Of a stretch of DNA of 64,000 nucleotides, positions 34,949-44,908 are shown one piece after another (position 1 is the first letter of the stretch; each line of letters opens with the position of its first letter). Where the stretch lies: the NCBI RefSeq assembly GCF_009764265.1, contig NZ_RWIR01000004.1, positions 83,593-147,592 on the forward strand. The letters are read 5' to 3'. Origin of the DNA: Pseudomonas sp. PB101 (GTDB lineage Bacteria > Pseudomonadota > Gammaproteobacteria > Pseudomonadales > Pseudomonadaceae). A program made the translations under genes and the position numbers. The notes beneath the pieces were generated by a model. That model saw only the letters and a program-made list of their open reading frames with translations, did not search any database and had not been told where the DNA came from.

Positions 34949-35896
34949 TTGAAGAACATCCTTTCCCGACTCACGACGCTGGCGGTGGTGCTGCTGGCCA
35001 TTATCCTCGGCTGGTTTGCCTGGGAGCATTACACCCGCGCCCCCTGGACCCGCGATGCCCGGGTGCGGGCCGACGTGGTGACCCTGTCCGCCGATGTTTC
35101 GGGGCGCATCGTCAGCCTGGCCGTGCGGGACAACCAACATGTCGACAAGGGCCAGGCGCTGCTGGAGATCGACCCGGCGCGCTACACCCTGGCGGTGGAG
35201 CATGCCAAGCGGGCCGTCGAAGTGGCGAAAGCCTCGCTCGGGCAGGCCCAGGCGGCCATTAGCGCCAGCGAAGCATTGCTCAGGCAACGCCAGAGCGAAG
35301 AGCAACGGCGGCGCACGCTCAAGGATCGTTCGGCGATTTCCGGCGAAGAGTGGGAAAAAGCCAACACCGATGTCTCGGTAGCCCAGGCGGACTTACTGCG
35401 CAACCAGGCCAATCTGGTGCTGGCCCAGGCCAACGTGCAGCTGGCCATCGCGGCCCTGACCCAGTCCGAACTCGATTTGCAGCGTACCCACGTGGTCTCA
35501 CCGGTGACCGGCTATGTCACCAATCTGCTGACCCGGGAGGGCGACTACGCGTCGGCCGGCGGGCCATTGCTGGCACTGGTGGACAGCGACTCGTTCTATG
35601 TCAGCGGTTACTTTGAAGAAACCAAGTTGCCGAGGATCGGGGAGGGCGACCGGGTCAGGATCGAGTTGATGAGTGGCGAGACCTTCGGCGGAAAAGTGCA
35701 GAGCATTGCCTTTGCCATCGCCGACCGGGAAAACCTGCCGGGCGGTCGCCTGCTGGCCAACATCAACCCCAGCTACACCTGGATCAAACTGGCGCAGCGG
35801 GTGCCGGTGCGGATCGAGATCGATGCCGACTATGCCGGCAAGGACAAGTTGAGGGCGGGAACCACGGCCACCGTGACCGTCCAGGAAAACCGCTAA
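34949..35896 (+). CDS. HlyD-type periplasmic adaptor (AaeA-like)
   Basis: 315 residues from TTG 34949 with GGGAG before it. One N-terminal anchor (LTTLAVVLLAIILGWFAW) is followed by the biotinyl-lipoyl halves (TRDARVRADVVTLSADVSGRI and LQRTHVVSPVTGYVTNLLTREGDY). Between them is an alpha-hairpin of about 100 residues, and a beta-barrel domain closes the protein. It links the FUSC transporter to an outer-membrane channel. No OprM-like gene belongs to this operon, but oprN lies convergent, 210 bp away. Confidence 0.9.
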   Translation: MKNILSRLTTLAVVLLAIILGWFAWEHYTRAPWTRDARVRADVVTLSADVSGRIVSLAVRDNQHVDKGQALLEIDPARYTLAVEHAKRAVEVAKASLGQAQAAISASEALLRQRQSEEQRRRTLKDRSAISGEEWEKANTDVSVAQADLLRNQANLVLAQANVQLAIAALTQSELDLQRTHVVSPVTGYVTNLLTREGDYASAGGPLLALVDSDSFYVSGYFEETKLPRIGEGDRVRIELMSGETFGGKVQSIAFAIADRENLPGGRLLANINPSYTWIKLAQRVPVRIEIDADYAGKDKLRAGTTATVTVQENR

Positions 35897-35898
35897 CC

Positions 35899-36003
35899 CC
35901 TGTAGGAGCCGGCTTGCCGGCGATGGACTCGAGGGCACCGCGGTTACCCAGTTTGCACGCGTCTTCGTTAACGATCATCGCGAGCAGGCTCGCTCCTACA
36001 GGG
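35899..36003. repeat. REPIN doublet with conserved inner sequence
   Basis: Inverted REP copies at 35899-35926 and 35974-36003. The inner segment (GGACTCGAG..GCACCGCG..TTA..C ... ACGCGTC ... CGTTAACGA) recurs at 63823-63872 and from 63962 to the window end. The whole ~105-bp element therefore appears to be the unit that spreads. Confidence 0.85.
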
Positions 36004-36023
36004 GGGGGAGGTGTTTTTGAGAG

Positions 36024-36066
36024 CAAAAAAAGCCCCGCGACCGAATGAGACGCAGGGCAAAAAAAT
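36024..36066 (-). terminator. intrinsic terminator of mexEF-oprN
   Basis: On the minus strand GCCCTGCG (36058-36051) pairs with CGCGGGGC (36039-36032) with one mismatch, followed by seven Ts. A-runs on the other side make it plausible in both directions, so it could also end the FUSC operon. Confidence 0.8.
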
Positions 36067-36106
36067 TGGTTGGTTGCGGCCAACCAAAGGAGCTCTTTGA
36101 AAACCG

Positions 36107-37531
36107 TTACTTGCTGGCGACCGTCTCCGGCTGCCAGCCACCACCGAGGGCCTTGTAGATCGCGACGATGCCGCGGTACAGGTCGACTTCGGCCTGGGCC
36201 TGGGTGTCTTCGGCCGCCAGGCGTTCACGCTGGGCGTCGAGCAGCACGAGGAAATCGGTGTTGCCTTCGCGGTAGCGGATCTCTGCCAGGTCGGCGGCCG
36301 AGCGGCTGGACTCGCTCTGGCGAATCAGCGAGATCAGGCGCTGTTGGCGCTTGTTGTAGTCGCTGAAGGCGTTTTCCGATTCTTCCAGGGCCAGCAACAC
36401 TTGCTGCTCGTAGGTCGCCAGGGCGCCTTCGGCATCGGCGTCGGCGCCGCGCAGACGGGCCTTCACGCTGCCCAGGTCAAACGCTGCCCAGGTGATGCTC
36501 GGGCCCAGCGCCCAGGCGTTGGCCGCCGAGGAGCCGATCTGCGAACCGCGCCCGGCGGTAAATCCGAGGAAACCACTGAGACTGACCCGCGGGAACAGAT
36601 CCGCCTTGGCCACGCCGATACGTGCCGTGGCCGACGCCAATTGGCGCTCGGCACTGCGAATGTCCGGGCGACGTTGCAGCAGTTCACCCGGATCACCGAT
36701 CGGCAATGCCTTGGCGATCGCCGGCAGGTCTTTGGGGCTCAGGTCCACGGTCAGCTTGTCCGGACGTTCCCCCAGCAGGGTGGCGATGCGATTTTTCTGC
36801 CGCACCTGCTCGGCCTGCAGTTGCGGCACGCTGGCTTCGACCGATGCCAGTCGCGCATCGGCACGCTCGACATCGAGCTGATCGCCAACGCCGGCATCAC
36901 GCAGGCTGATGGTGATCTTGCGCGACTCCTGCTGGTTCTGCAGGTTGGCCAGGGCGATCTTCTCCCGCAACTGCGCACCGCGCAGTTGCCCGTAGGAATC
37001 CACCAGCTCGGCAATCATGCTGACTTGCAATTGGTACAGATCGGCCTCGAACGCCTGCTGCTCGGCGTTGGCCGATTCCAGGTTGCGCTGGATGCGGCCG
37101 AACAGGTCGATCTCCCAGGCCATGTCCAGGCCCAGGTCGTAGCGTTCGCTGTTGACCCGGTCGGTGGTCTGGCCGGGAATCTGGCCTTTGCCCAGGTCAC
37201 TGCTGACGCGGCTGGTGATGGTCGGCATGGCGTCGTTGCTGACGTCATCGCGGATCGCCCGCGCCGCTTTCCAGCGGGCGAAGGCGACGCGCAGATCGCG
37301 GTTGCCTTGCAGCGATTGCGTCACCAACTGATTGAGGGTCGGGTCTTCGAACTGCTGCCACCAGATGCCTTCGAAACGCGAACGGTCAAAGTTCTTCTGG
37401 CCGGCCGCACCATCGGTGGCGGTGGTGATGTTGGCCGGTTCAAGGGTTTCGGTCTTGTAGTCCGGGCCCACGGCACAGGCGCTCAGCGCCAGTACCAGCA
37501 GGCTCGGCAGGAAGGCTTTCAAACTCATCAA
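36107..37531 (-). CDS. oprN: outer-membrane efflux lipoprotein of MexEF system
   Basis: 474 residues. A lipoprotein signal ends in LALSAC with the acylated cysteine near residue 19. Two TolC/OEP repeats follow, with AEQQAFEADLYQLQVSMIAELVDSYGQLRGAQL and the closing YREGNTDFLVLLDAQRERLAAE. It is a NodT-type trimeric channel giving the pump an exit through the outer membrane. Its ATG overlaps the mexF stop by 4 nt, and it is last in a three-gene operon ending at a clear terminator. Confidence 0.93.
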   Translation of the reverse strand: MMSLKAFLPSLLVLALSACAVGPDYKTETLEPANITTATDGAAGQKNFDRSRFEGIWWQQFEDPTLNQLVTQSLQGNRDLRVAFARWKAARAIRDDVSNDAMPTITSRVSSDLGKGQIPGQTTDRVNSERYDLGLDMAWEIDLFGRIQRNLESANAEQQAFEADLYQLQVSMIAELVDSYGQLRGAQLREKIALANLQNQQESRKITISLRDAGVGDQLDVERADARLASVEASVPQLQAEQVRQKNRIATLLGERPDKLTVDLSPKDLPAIAKALPIGDPGELLQRRPDIRSAERQLASATARIGVAKADLFPRVSLSGFLGFTAGRGSQIGSSAANAWALGPSITWAAFDLGSVKARLRGADADAEGALATYEQQVLLALEESENAFSDYNKRQQRLISLIRQSESSRSAADLAEIRYREGNTDFLVLLDAQRERLAAEDTQAQAEVDLYRGIVAIYKALGGGWQPETVASK

Positions 37532-40500
37532 TGCGACTCCAGCTTCAGGGTGGCCTTGGCAGCTTTGCGCTTCTCGCCGCGCTCGACAAAGTTACGGATC
37601 AGCACATAGAACACCGGCGTCAGCAGCAGACCGAAGAAGGTCACCCCGAGCATCCCGGAGAACACCGCTACACCCATGGCGTGGCGCATTTCGGCACCGG
37701 CACCGCTGGAGAACACCAGTGGCACCACACCCATGATGAACGCGAAGGAGGTCATCAGGATCGGCCGCAGACGCAGGCGGCAAGCTTCCAGGACCGCCGC
37801 CAGCGGGGTCATGCCTTCAAGCTGTTTGTCCTTGGCGAACTCGACGATCAGGATCGCGTTCTTGCAGGCAAGCCCCACCAGTACGATCAAACCGATCTGG
37901 GTGAAGATGTTGTTGTCGCCACCGGAGGCAATCACGCCGGTAATGGCCGACAGCAGGGTCATCGGTACGATCAGGATCACCGCCAGCGGCAGGCTCCAGC
38001 TTTCGTACTGAGCCGCCAGCACCAGGAACGCCAGCAATACGCAGAGCGGGAACACGAACAGCGCGGTGTTGCCGGACAGAATCTGCTGGTAGGTCAGGTC
38101 GGTCCATTCGTAGGTCATGCCGTTGGGCAATTCTTCCTTGAGCAGTTTCTCGATGGCTTTTTCGGCCTGGCCGGAGCTGTAGCCCGGGGCTGCCGCACCG
38201 TTGATTTCAGCGGTGATGAAGCCGTTGTAGTGCATCACGCGGTCCGGGCCCGAGGTGTCGCTGACCTTGATGAAGGTCGCCAGCGGGATCATCTCGCCTT
38301 TGTTGTTGCGCACTTTCAGCTGGCCGATCTGGTCGGATTCAAGACGGAACTGTTGTTCGGCCTGAACGTTGACCTGATAGGTACGGCCGAAGCGGTTGAA
38401 GTCGTTGGCATACAGCGAACCCAGGTAGATCTGCAGGGTGTCGAAGATGTCACTGACGGCCACGCCGTGGGTCTTGGCTTTCTCGCGGTCGATGGCGGCA
38501 TCGACCTGCGGCACGTTGACTGTGTAGCTGGTGAACAGGCCGGCCAGTTCCGGCACGCTGTGGCTCTTGTTGATGATGTTCATGGTTTCCTTGTACAGCT
38601 CTTCGTAGCCCAGGTTGCCCCGGTCTTCGATCTGCAGGCGGAAACCACCGATGGTGCCCAGGCCTTGTACCGGCGGCGGCGGGAAGATCGCCATGTAGGC
38701 TTCCTGGATGTTCGCGTACTGGCCGTTCAAGGCACCGGCAATGGCCCCTGCGGACATGCTCGGGTCTTTACGTTCGTCGAACGGTTTGAGGGTCACGAAC
38801 ACGATGCCGGCGTTCGGGCTGTTGGTGAAACCGTTGATCGACAGGCCCGGGAAGGCCACCGCGCTTTCCACGCCAGGCTGTTTCAGCGCCAGCTCGGACA
38901 TGCGCTTGATCACGTCTTCGGTGCGGTCCAGGCTCGAGGCGTCCGGCAATTGCGCGAAGGCCACCAGGTATTGCTTGTCCTGGCCAGGTACGAAACCGGT
39001 CGGGGTGCTGGAAAAACCGAAGAAGGTCAAGACCATCAGGCCGGCGTACAGCACCAGGGCAATACCGCTGGAGCGGATCACACGGGCAACGGTACCGACA
39101 TAACCATGGCTGGCCTTTTCAAAGAAGCGGTTGAACGGGCGGAACAACCAGCCGCCAAACATCTTGTCCAGAATCCTCGAGAAACGGTCCTTCGGTGCGT
39201 CGTGGCCTTTGAGCAATACCGCCGCCAGTGCCGGCGACAGGGTGAGCGAGTTGAAGGCCGAGATCACCGTCGAAATCGCAATGGTCAGGGCGAACTGCTT
39301 GTAGAACTGCCCCGTCAGACCGGAAATGAACGCAGCAGGTACGAACACCGCACACAGCACCAGTGCCGTGGCGATGATCGGGCCGGTTACCTCGCCCATG
39401 GCTTTTTTGGTCGCTTCGACCGGCGTCAGTCCCAGTTCAATGTTGCGTTCGACGTTCTCCACCACCACGATCGCATCGTCGACCACGATACCGATCGCCA
39501 ATACCAGGCCGAACAGCGACAAGGCGTTGAGCGAGAAACCGAACAGGTGCATCACCGCGAAGGTACCGATCAGCGATACCGGTACAGCGACCAATGGAAT
39601 GATCGAGGCGCGCCAGGTCTGCAGGAACAGGATCACCACCAGCACCACGAGGATCAGCGCTTCGAAGAGGGTGTGAACCACTGCCTCGATGGAGCCGCGC
39701 ACGAAGATCGTCGGGTCATAGACGATGCTGAAGTCCATGCCTTCGGGGAAGTTCTTCTTCAGCTCGGCCATTTTCGAGCGTACTTCGTTGGAGATCTCGA
39801 TGGCGTTGGAGCCCGGACGCTGGAAGATCGGGATCGCCACCGCCGGCTGGTTGTTCAGCAACGAACGCAGGGCGTACTGGCTGGAACCCAGCTCAACCCG
39901 AGCGATGTCCTTGAGGCGAGTGATTTCACCGTTGTCGCCGGAACGGATGATGATGTTCTCGAACTCTTCCTCACTGACCAAACGGCCCTGGGTGTTGACC
40001 GAGAGCTGGAACGCGGTGGCATTCGGCGCGGGCGGGGCGCCCAACGCACCGGCCGCTACCTGCCGGTTCTGCTCACGAATCGCAGAGACCACATCGGTTG
40101 CTGTCAGGTTGCGCGAAGCAGTCTTGTTCGGGTCGAGCCACACACGCAGCGAGTAATCGCCCAAGCCGAACAGCTGCACATCACCGACACCGCCCAGGCG
40201 CGCCAGCTCATCCTTGATGTTGAGCAGGGCGTAGTTGGACAGGTAGAGCATGTCGTAGCGTTTGTCCGGCGAGGTCAAGTGCACGACCATGGTCAGGTCG
40301 GGCGATGCCTTGTCCACGGTAATACCGATGCGCGTCACTTCCTCGGGAAGTTTCGGCTCGGTGCGGGTCACGCGGTTCTGCACCTGTACCTGCGCGTTGT
40401 CCAGGTCGGTACCCAGGGCAAAGGTGATGGTCAGGGTGATCTTGCCGTCAGCGGTGGATTGCGAGGACATGTACAGCATGTTCTCGACGCCGGTGATGGC

Positions 40501-40707
40501 TTGCTCTAGCGGCGCGGCCACGGTTTCACCGATGACCTTGGGGTTGGCACCCGGGAAGTTGGCGCGGACCACCACGGTCGGCGGCACCACTTCCGGGTAT
40601 TCGCTGATCGGCAGCTGGAACAGCGAGATCGCACCGGCGATCAGGATCAGCAGCGACAGCACCGCTGCGAAGATCGGCCGCGAAATGAAGAATTGGGAAA
40701 AATTCAT
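37528..40707 (-). CDS. mexF: RND efflux pump inner-membrane transporter MexF
   Basis: 1059 residues, the usual HAE1 length. It starts MNFSQFFISRPIFAAVLSLL and is very close along its length to P. aeruginosa MexF as I remember it. Landmarks are PGANPKVIGETVAAPLEQAI, the proton-relay helix GIVVDDAIVVVENVERNI, and GLACKNAILIVEFAKD in helix 10. The trimer exports chloramphenicol, trimethoprim, quinolones and some metabolites by proton exchange. It begins 12 nt after mexE. The 992-residue antisense ORF (37531-40509) is a shadow. Confidence 0.96.
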   Translation of the reverse strand: MNFSQFFISRPIFAAVLSLLILIAGAISLFQLPISEYPEVVPPTVVVRANFPGANPKVIGETVAAPLEQAITGVENMLYMSSQSTADGKITLTITFALGTDLDNAQVQVQNRVTRTEPKLPEEVTRIGITVDKASPDLTMVVHLTSPDKRYDMLYLSNYALLNIKDELARLGGVGDVQLFGLGDYSLRVWLDPNKTASRNLTATDVVSAIREQNRQVAAGALGAPPAPNATAFQLSVNTQGRLVSEEEFENIIIRSGDNGEITRLKDIARVELGSSQYALRSLLNNQPAVAIPIFQRPGSNAIEISNEVRSKMAELKKNFPEGMDFSIVYDPTIFVRGSIEAVVHTLFEALILVVLVVILFLQTWRASIIPLVAVPVSLIGTFAVMHLFGFSLNALSLFGLVLAIGIVVDDAIVVVENVERNIELGLTPVEATKKAMGEVTGPIIATALVLCAVFVPAAFISGLTGQFYKQFALTIAISTVISAFNSLTLSPALAAVLLKGHDAPKDRFSRILDKMFGGWLFRPFNRFFEKASHGYVGTVARVIRSSGIALVLYAGLMVLTFFGFSSTPTGFVPGQDKQYLVAFAQLPDASSLDRTEDVIKRMSELALKQPGVESAVAFPGLSINGFTNSPNAGIVFVTLKPFDERKDPSMSAGAIAGALNGQYANIQEAYMAIFPPPPVQGLGTIGGFRLQIEDRGNLGYEELYKETMNIINKSHSVPELAGLFTSYTVNVPQVDAAIDREKAKTHGVAVSDIFDTLQIYLGSLYANDFNRFGRTYQVNVQAEQQFRLESDQIGQLKVRNNKGEMIPLATFIKVSDTSGPDRVMHYNGFITAEINGAAAPGYSSGQAEKAIEKLLKEELPNGMTYEWTDLTYQQILSGNTALFVFPLCVLLAFLVLAAQYESWSLPLAVILIVPMTLLSAITGVIASGGDNNIFTQIGLIVLVGLACKNAILIVEFAKDKQLEGMTPLAAVLEACRLRLRPILMTSFAFIMGVVPLVFSSGAGAEMRHAMGVAVFSGMLGVTFFGLLLTPVFYVLIRNFVERGEKRKAAKATLKLESH

Positions 40708-40719
40708 CGTAAAAATCCC

Positions 40720-41973
40720 TTAACCGCGTGGGGTCGTGGCAGCCAGTTTCACAGCCGTGCCCGGCGCAACCCTGGCAGGCGCGACTTGAGGCAGGTTGCT
40801 GGCTTCCAGCGCTTGGCGTTGTTGTGCGAGTGCCGCGAGGGTCTGTTCACTGGCCATCGGAATCACTTCAGGGGTGACCGGCGAGCCAGGGCGTACCCGT
40901 TGTAGACCCTTGACGATGATGGTGTCGTCTTTGTTCAGGCCGCTGCGCACGATGCGCAAGCCTTCGATCTTCGGACCCAGTTCCACTGCGCGGTAGGCAG
41001 TCTTGTTGTCGGCATCCATCACCAGCACGAACTTCTTGCCCAGGTCGGTGCCGACCGCTTCATCGTTGATCAGCATGGCGCTGTAGGTGCCGCTGCCCAC
41101 CAGTTTCAGGCGTGCATAGAGGCCCGGGGTGTAGCTGCCATCGCTGTTGTCGAACACGGCGCGACCACGGATGGTGCCGGTTTTCGGGTTGACCTGGTTG
41201 TCGACGAAGTTCATCACGCCCTGGTGCGGGTTACCGTCCTCGTTGGACAGGCCCATGTAGACCGGGGTGGTGGCACCGCGCTTGCCTTGGCGGGCGAGCT
41301 CGGTGTACTTGAGGAACACACGCTCGTCGGCGTCGAAGTAGGCGTAGACCTTGTCGGTGGAGACCACGCTGGTCAGCGGGGTGGTGTCGGCGGTCACCAG
41401 GTTGCCGGCGGTGATTTCCGCACGGCTGACGCGGCCGCTGATCGGTGCGGTGACGCGGGTGAAACTCAGGTTCAGCTTGGCCAGGTCCAACTGCGCTTGC
41501 AGGGCACCGACGGCGGCGCGGGCTTCCTGGGCGGCGCTGGTACGCGAATCGGCCAGCTCGGCGGAAATCGCGTTGCTGGTGCGCAGGCGCTCACCGCGCT
41601 GGGCTTCGTTTTCACTGCGGGTGGCATTGGCGCGCGATTGAGCGACCAGCGCTTCGAGGCGGCGGACTTCGGCCTGGAATGGACGCGGGTCGATCTGGAA
41701 CAGCAGGTCGCCTTTCTTGACCAGGGCGCCCTCGGTGAAGGCCACTTCATCGATCTGGCCGGAGACCCGTGGACGAATCTCGACGGTTTCCGGCGCCTCC
41801 AGGCGCCCGGTGAATTCGTCCCACTCGTTGACCGGTTGTTCCAGCACCTTGGCCACGCTGACTTTGGCAGCGGGCATGGAGGCGGCGGTTTCCGGGGCCT
41901 TGCCGCAAGCGCTGAGCACCACTACGGCCAATAAAGCCAAGGGGAAGCGCAAATGTTTGAGTGACTGTTCCAT
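40720..41973 (-). CDS. mexE: RND periplasmic adaptor MexE
   Basis: 417 residues from ATG 41971-41973. The reading that begins five codons earlier would use TTG, whereas the chosen start gives MEQSLKHLRFPLALL like P. aeruginosa MexE. A lipobox (VVLSAC) is followed by the barrel-sandwich and hairpin domains: EWDEFTGRLEAPETVEIRPRV, RGERLRTSNAISAELADSRT and LSFTRVTAPISGRVSRAEITAGNLV. It joins MexF to OprN. A MexT-type box lies 75-98 bp upstream. Confidence 0.95.
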   Translation of the reverse strand: MEQSLKHLRFPLALLAVVVLSACGKAPETAASMPAAKVSVAKVLEQPVNEWDEFTGRLEAPETVEIRPRVSGQIDEVAFTEGALVKKGDLLFQIDPRPFQAEVRRLEALVAQSRANATRSENEAQRGERLRTSNAISAELADSRTSAAQEARAAVGALQAQLDLAKLNLSFTRVTAPISGRVSRAEITAGNLVTADTTPLTSVVSTDKVYAYFDADERVFLKYTELARQGKRGATTPVYMGLSNEDGNPHQGVMNFVDNQVNPKTGTIRGRAVFDNSDGSYTPGLYARLKLVGSGTYSAMLINDEAVGTDLGKKFVLVMDADNKTAYRAVELGPKIEGLRIVRSGLNKDDTIIVKGLQRVRPGSPVTPEVIPMASEQTLAALAQQRQALEASNLPQVAPARVAPGTAVKLAATTPRG

Positions 41974-42047
41974 GGATGCATCCGCCAATGTGTTGAGATT
42001 GGCGAATGATGCGCGGCGGGTTTGTATCTCACGAATCGAATGGGGCG

Positions 42048-42071
42048 AAGGTAACTATCATTCGGAATGAT
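42048..42071 (-). promoter_or_regulatory. MexT-box-like site upstream of mexE
   Basis: On the minus strand it reads ATCA-N5-AATGAT-N4-ACCTT. The published MexT/nod-box consensus is ATCA-N5-GTCGAT-N4-ACYAT, so ATCA, GAT, the spacings and four of five bases of the last block agree. The site contains a perfect 17-bp inverted repeat (42056-42072, TATCATTC-G-GAATGATA) with the T-N11-A layout of LysR operators. The rest of 41974-42327 holds one REP copy and the reductase ribosome-binding site. Confidence 0.65.
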
Positions 42072-42186
42072 ATAAGAGCCGAGCCAGCCCTCTAGCCTGC
42101 ACCTTTGATTAGCGGGCTATCAATCAGATCGATCGAATTTCTGTGTTGCTGAAAAAGCATCAACAGGACTTGAGACCGAGGTGCGG

Positions 42187-42216
42187 CCATCGCGAGCAGG
42201 CTCGCTCCTACAGTGG
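42187..42216. repeat. single REP element
   Basis: One copy of the CCATCGCGAGCAGGCTCGC-TCCTAC type, between the divergent mexE and reductase genes. No partner copy lies within 150 bp. Confidence 0.85.
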
Positions 42217-42327
42217 ATCTCGTCAGCCACCTGCGCTGTGCCGGTTTCGTCACCGCCAATGCCCAAACCCATCAAGCCATGACGCCTCGGATAGACCACG
42301 CTGACCGGTCTTTCCAAGGAGATGACC

Positions 42328-43335
42328 ATGATCCGACTGACCCTGATCGAAGCCCGCGAGTTGGCCGAATCGATCCTGTTGCACAACGGTTTTAATCTGG
42401 CCCATGCACAAGCGGTGGCGGCGACGGTGGTTGTCGGCGAACGTGATGGCTGTGCCTCCCACGGTTTGTACCGGATTCTGGGGTGTGTGAATTCCCTGCG
42501 GGCCGGCAAGGTGTCAGCCGATGCCGAGCCACAGGTGATCGACCAGGCGCCGTCGATTGTGCGGGTGGATGCTGGCGGTGGCTTTTCGCAGTTGGCGTTT
42601 CAGGCCGGATTGCCGTTGTTGGCGCACAAAGCCCGGGCCAACGGCATTGCGGCGTTGGCCATCAACCGCTGTGTCCATTTCTCGGCGCTGTGGGTGGAGA
42701 TCGAGCAGTTGACGGCAGCCGGCCTGGTGGCACTGGCGTGTAATCCGAGCCACGCCTGGGTGGCGCCGGCGGGAGGACGACTGCCGGTGTTCGGTACCAA
42801 TCCCATTGCCTTCGGTTGGCCGCGTGCGGGGCAGGATCCGTTTGTGTTCGACTTCGCCACCAGCGCGATTGCCCGTGGTGAGATCGAACTGCACCGGCGT
42901 GCCGGCAAGGCGATTCCCGAAGGTTGGGGCGTGGACGCCCAGGGCCGGCCGAGCACTGACGCCGACGTGGTGCTCGACAGCGGCGCGATGCTGACGTTCG
43001 GCGGGCACAAGGGTTCGGCGCTGGCGGCGATGGTGGAATTGATCGCCGGGCCGCTGATCGGTGACCTGACCAGTGCCGAGTCGTTGGCTTACGACGGGGG
43101 CAGCAAGTCGTCGCCGTACCATGGCGAGTTGATCATCGCCCTGGACCCTCGGCGCTTTCTGGGGGACGCGACAGAAGAACATCTGGCCCGGGCCGAAGCC
43201 TTGTTCCAGGGCATTGAAGGGCAGGGCGCGCGCTTGCCGTCGCAACGACGTTACGCGGCGCGGGTACGCAGCCTGGTGGAAGGCGTGCAAATTCCCGAGG
43301 CGCTGTACAACGACCTCAAGGCCTTGCTCGGCTGA
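42328..43335 (+). CDS. delta1-pyrroline/piperideine-2-carboxylate reductase family
   Basis: 335 residues of the malate/L-sulfolactate dehydrogenase superfamily (DpkA-like). Landmarks are GERDGCASHGLYRILGCVNSL near residue 38, NRCVHFSALWVEIEQL near 113, NPIAFGWPR near 157 and FGGHKGSALAAMVELIAGPL near 220. Such enzymes reduce delta1-pyrroline-2-carboxylate to L-proline with NAD(P)H. That would complete cis-3-hydroxyproline breakdown after the aconitase X enzyme encoded at 49138-50925. The start at 42328 has AAGGAG 6 nt before it. The gene is on the opposite strand from the rest of the island, and I see no GntR-type operator in front of it. Confidence 0.82.
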   Translation: MIRLTLIEARELAESILLHNGFNLAHAQAVAATVVVGERDGCASHGLYRILGCVNSLRAGKVSADAEPQVIDQAPSIVRVDAGGGFSQLAFQAGLPLLAHKARANGIAALAINRCVHFSALWVEIEQLTAAGLVALACNPSHAWVAPAGGRLPVFGTNPIAFGWPRAGQDPFVFDFATSAIARGEIELHRRAGKAIPEGWGVDAQGRPSTDADVVLDSGAMLTFGGHKGSALAAMVELIAGPLIGDLTSAESLAYDGGSKSSPYHGELIIALDPRRFLGDATEEHLARAEALFQGIEGQGARLPSQRRYAARVRSLVEGVQIPEALYNDLKALLG

Positions 43336-43339
43336 TTCA

Positions 43340-43439
43340 GTAGGAGCGAGCTTGCTCGCGAAAAACGCAAGGACAACGTTTCCATTGGCAACACGCGTTA
43401 TCGTTGACGTCCATCGCGAGCAAGCTCGCTCCTACAGGG
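43340..43439. repeat. REP doublet between convergent reductase and MFS genes
   Basis: Inverted copies of GTAGGAGCGAGCTTGCTCGCGA at 43340-43367 and 43411-43439. They begin 4 nt after the reductase stop and end 6 nt before the MFS stop, so they occupy the whole gap and may act as a bidirectional 3' end. The inner words ACGCGTTATCGTTGACG match other REPINs in the window. Confidence 0.9.
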
Positions 43440-43445
43440 CTTTAC

Positions 43446-44840
43446 TCAGGCCACAGAATCGGCCCGGCGTGGGCTGGTCGGGGCTGGGTCCAGCGCAGCA
43501 ATCCGCGCCGCCGACTCGGCATCCACCTGGCGCAACGACTTGCCACGGGTCTCGCGGGTCAGGCCGACAGCCACCACGGAAATCAGCGCGGCGCCGACCA
43601 GATACCAGGCGATCGGCGTCGAGCTGTGGTACTTGTTGAGCAAGGTGATGGCGATCAGCGGTGCCAGGGAACCGGCGAAGATCGGCGCCACCTGGTAGCA
43701 CAGGGACAGAGCGGTGTAGCGTACGTGGGTCGGGAACAGTTCAGCCATCAGTGCCGAGTAGGGCGCATAAGTCATCGACTCGATGGCCAGGCCCAGGGTG
43801 ATGGCGGCCATGATCAGCCAGTTGTTGCCGGTGTCCATCATCGGAAAACCGATGAACCCCCAGAACGCTGTCAGCACCGCGCCGGTCAGGTACACCGGCT
43901 TGCGCCCGATGATGTCCGACAGATAGCCCATCAACGGGATCAGGAAAAAGTGCACAAGGTGCGCGCCGAACATCAGCAGCAGAATTTGCGAAGTGTCCTT
44001 GTGCACCACCAGTTTCAGATAGGTAATCGAGAACGTCACCACGGTGTAGTAGAGGATGTTCTCGGCAAAACGTGCGCCGATTCCCACCAGCACCGAACGC
44101 CAGTGATGACGCAGCACTTCCACCACGCCGAGCTGTTGCTGTTTGGTCTGTGCCTGACGGGCCTGGGCTTCCTTGAAGATCGGTGCGTCATCGACGCTGG
44201 TGCGAATCCAGTAACCGATCAACACGACGACCGCCGAGAACCAGAACGCCACGCGCCAGCCCCAGGCAAGGAACTGCTGCTCTGACAGGTTCGACGACAA
44301 CAGCAGCAGGGCGACCGTGGCCACCAGGTTGCCGGCCGGCACCCCGGCTTGCGGCCAACTGGCCCAGAAGCCCCGACGATTGTCCGGGCAGTGTTCGGAC
44401 ACCAGCAGAATCGCGCCGCCCCATTCGCCACCGAAAGCGAAGCCCTGGATCAACCGCAACAGCACCAATAGCACCGGCGCTGCGTAACCGATCTGGTCGA
44501 AACCAGGCAGGCAACCCATGAGGAAGGTGGTAATGCCGACCACGACCAGGCTCAGTTGCAGCAGGCGCTTGCGGCCGAATTTGTCACCGTAGTGACCGAA
44601 TACCAAACCGCCCAACGGCCGGGCGAGAAAGCCGACCGCGTACAAGGCGAAGGCGGCGATGATGCCGTCGATGGGGTTGTCGGTCTGGCGGAAGAACAGC
44701 TTGCCGAAAACCAATGCCGAGGCGGTGCCGTAGAGAAAGAACTCATACCATTCAGCGACGGTGCCAGCCATGGCGGCGGCCACTACGCGTTTGAGTCCCG
44801 AGGGTGTGGTTGCGCTTTGCGTGTGTTGAGGATTCGACAT
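43446..44840 (-). CDS. MFS transporter, metabolite:H+ symporter (ProP/ShiA-like)
   Basis: 464 residues from ATG 44838-44840. Twelve helices are predicted. MHS-family features include [26 protein letters not shown] at the N-terminus, [21 protein letters not shown] after helix 2, and [22 protein letters not shown]. It is likely a proton symporter for hydroxyproline or a related betaine or imino acid, judging from the deaminase gene 68 nt upstream in the same unit. The substrate is inference. Confidence 0.85.
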   Translation of the reverse strand: MSNPQHTQSATTPSGLKRVVAAAMAGTVAEWYEFFLYGTASALVFGKLFFRQTDNPIDGIIAAFALYAVGFLARPLGGLVFGHYGDKFGRKRLLQLSLVVVGITTFLMGCLPGFDQIGYAAPVLLVLLRLIQGFAFGGEWGGAILLVSEHCPDNRRGFWASWPQAGVPAGNLVATVALLLLSSNLSEQQFLAWGWRVAFWFSAVVVLIGYWIRTSVDDAPIFKEAQARQAQTKQQQLGVVEVLRHHWRSVLVGIGARFAENILYYTVVTFSITYLKLVVHKDTSQILLLMFGAHLVHFFLIPLMGYLSDIIGRKPVYLTGAVLTAFWGFIGFPMMDTGNNWLIMAAITLGLAIESMTYAPYSALMAELFPTHVRYTALSLCYQVAPIFAGSLAPLIAITLLNKYHSSTPIAWYLVGAALISVVAVGLTRETRGKSLRQVDAESAARIAALDPAPTSPRRADSVA

Positions 44841-44908
44841 GCTGACGTACCTTGTTAAGGCGCAGAAAAATGGGCAGCCGGGCCGGTAAGGGCCTGCCCG
44901 GCAATCAC

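Noticed and set aside
37531..40509. 992-residue plus-strand ORF opposite mexF
   Set aside because: The sequence is a His/Gln/Arg-rich shadow without domains; mexF is unmistakable on the other strand.
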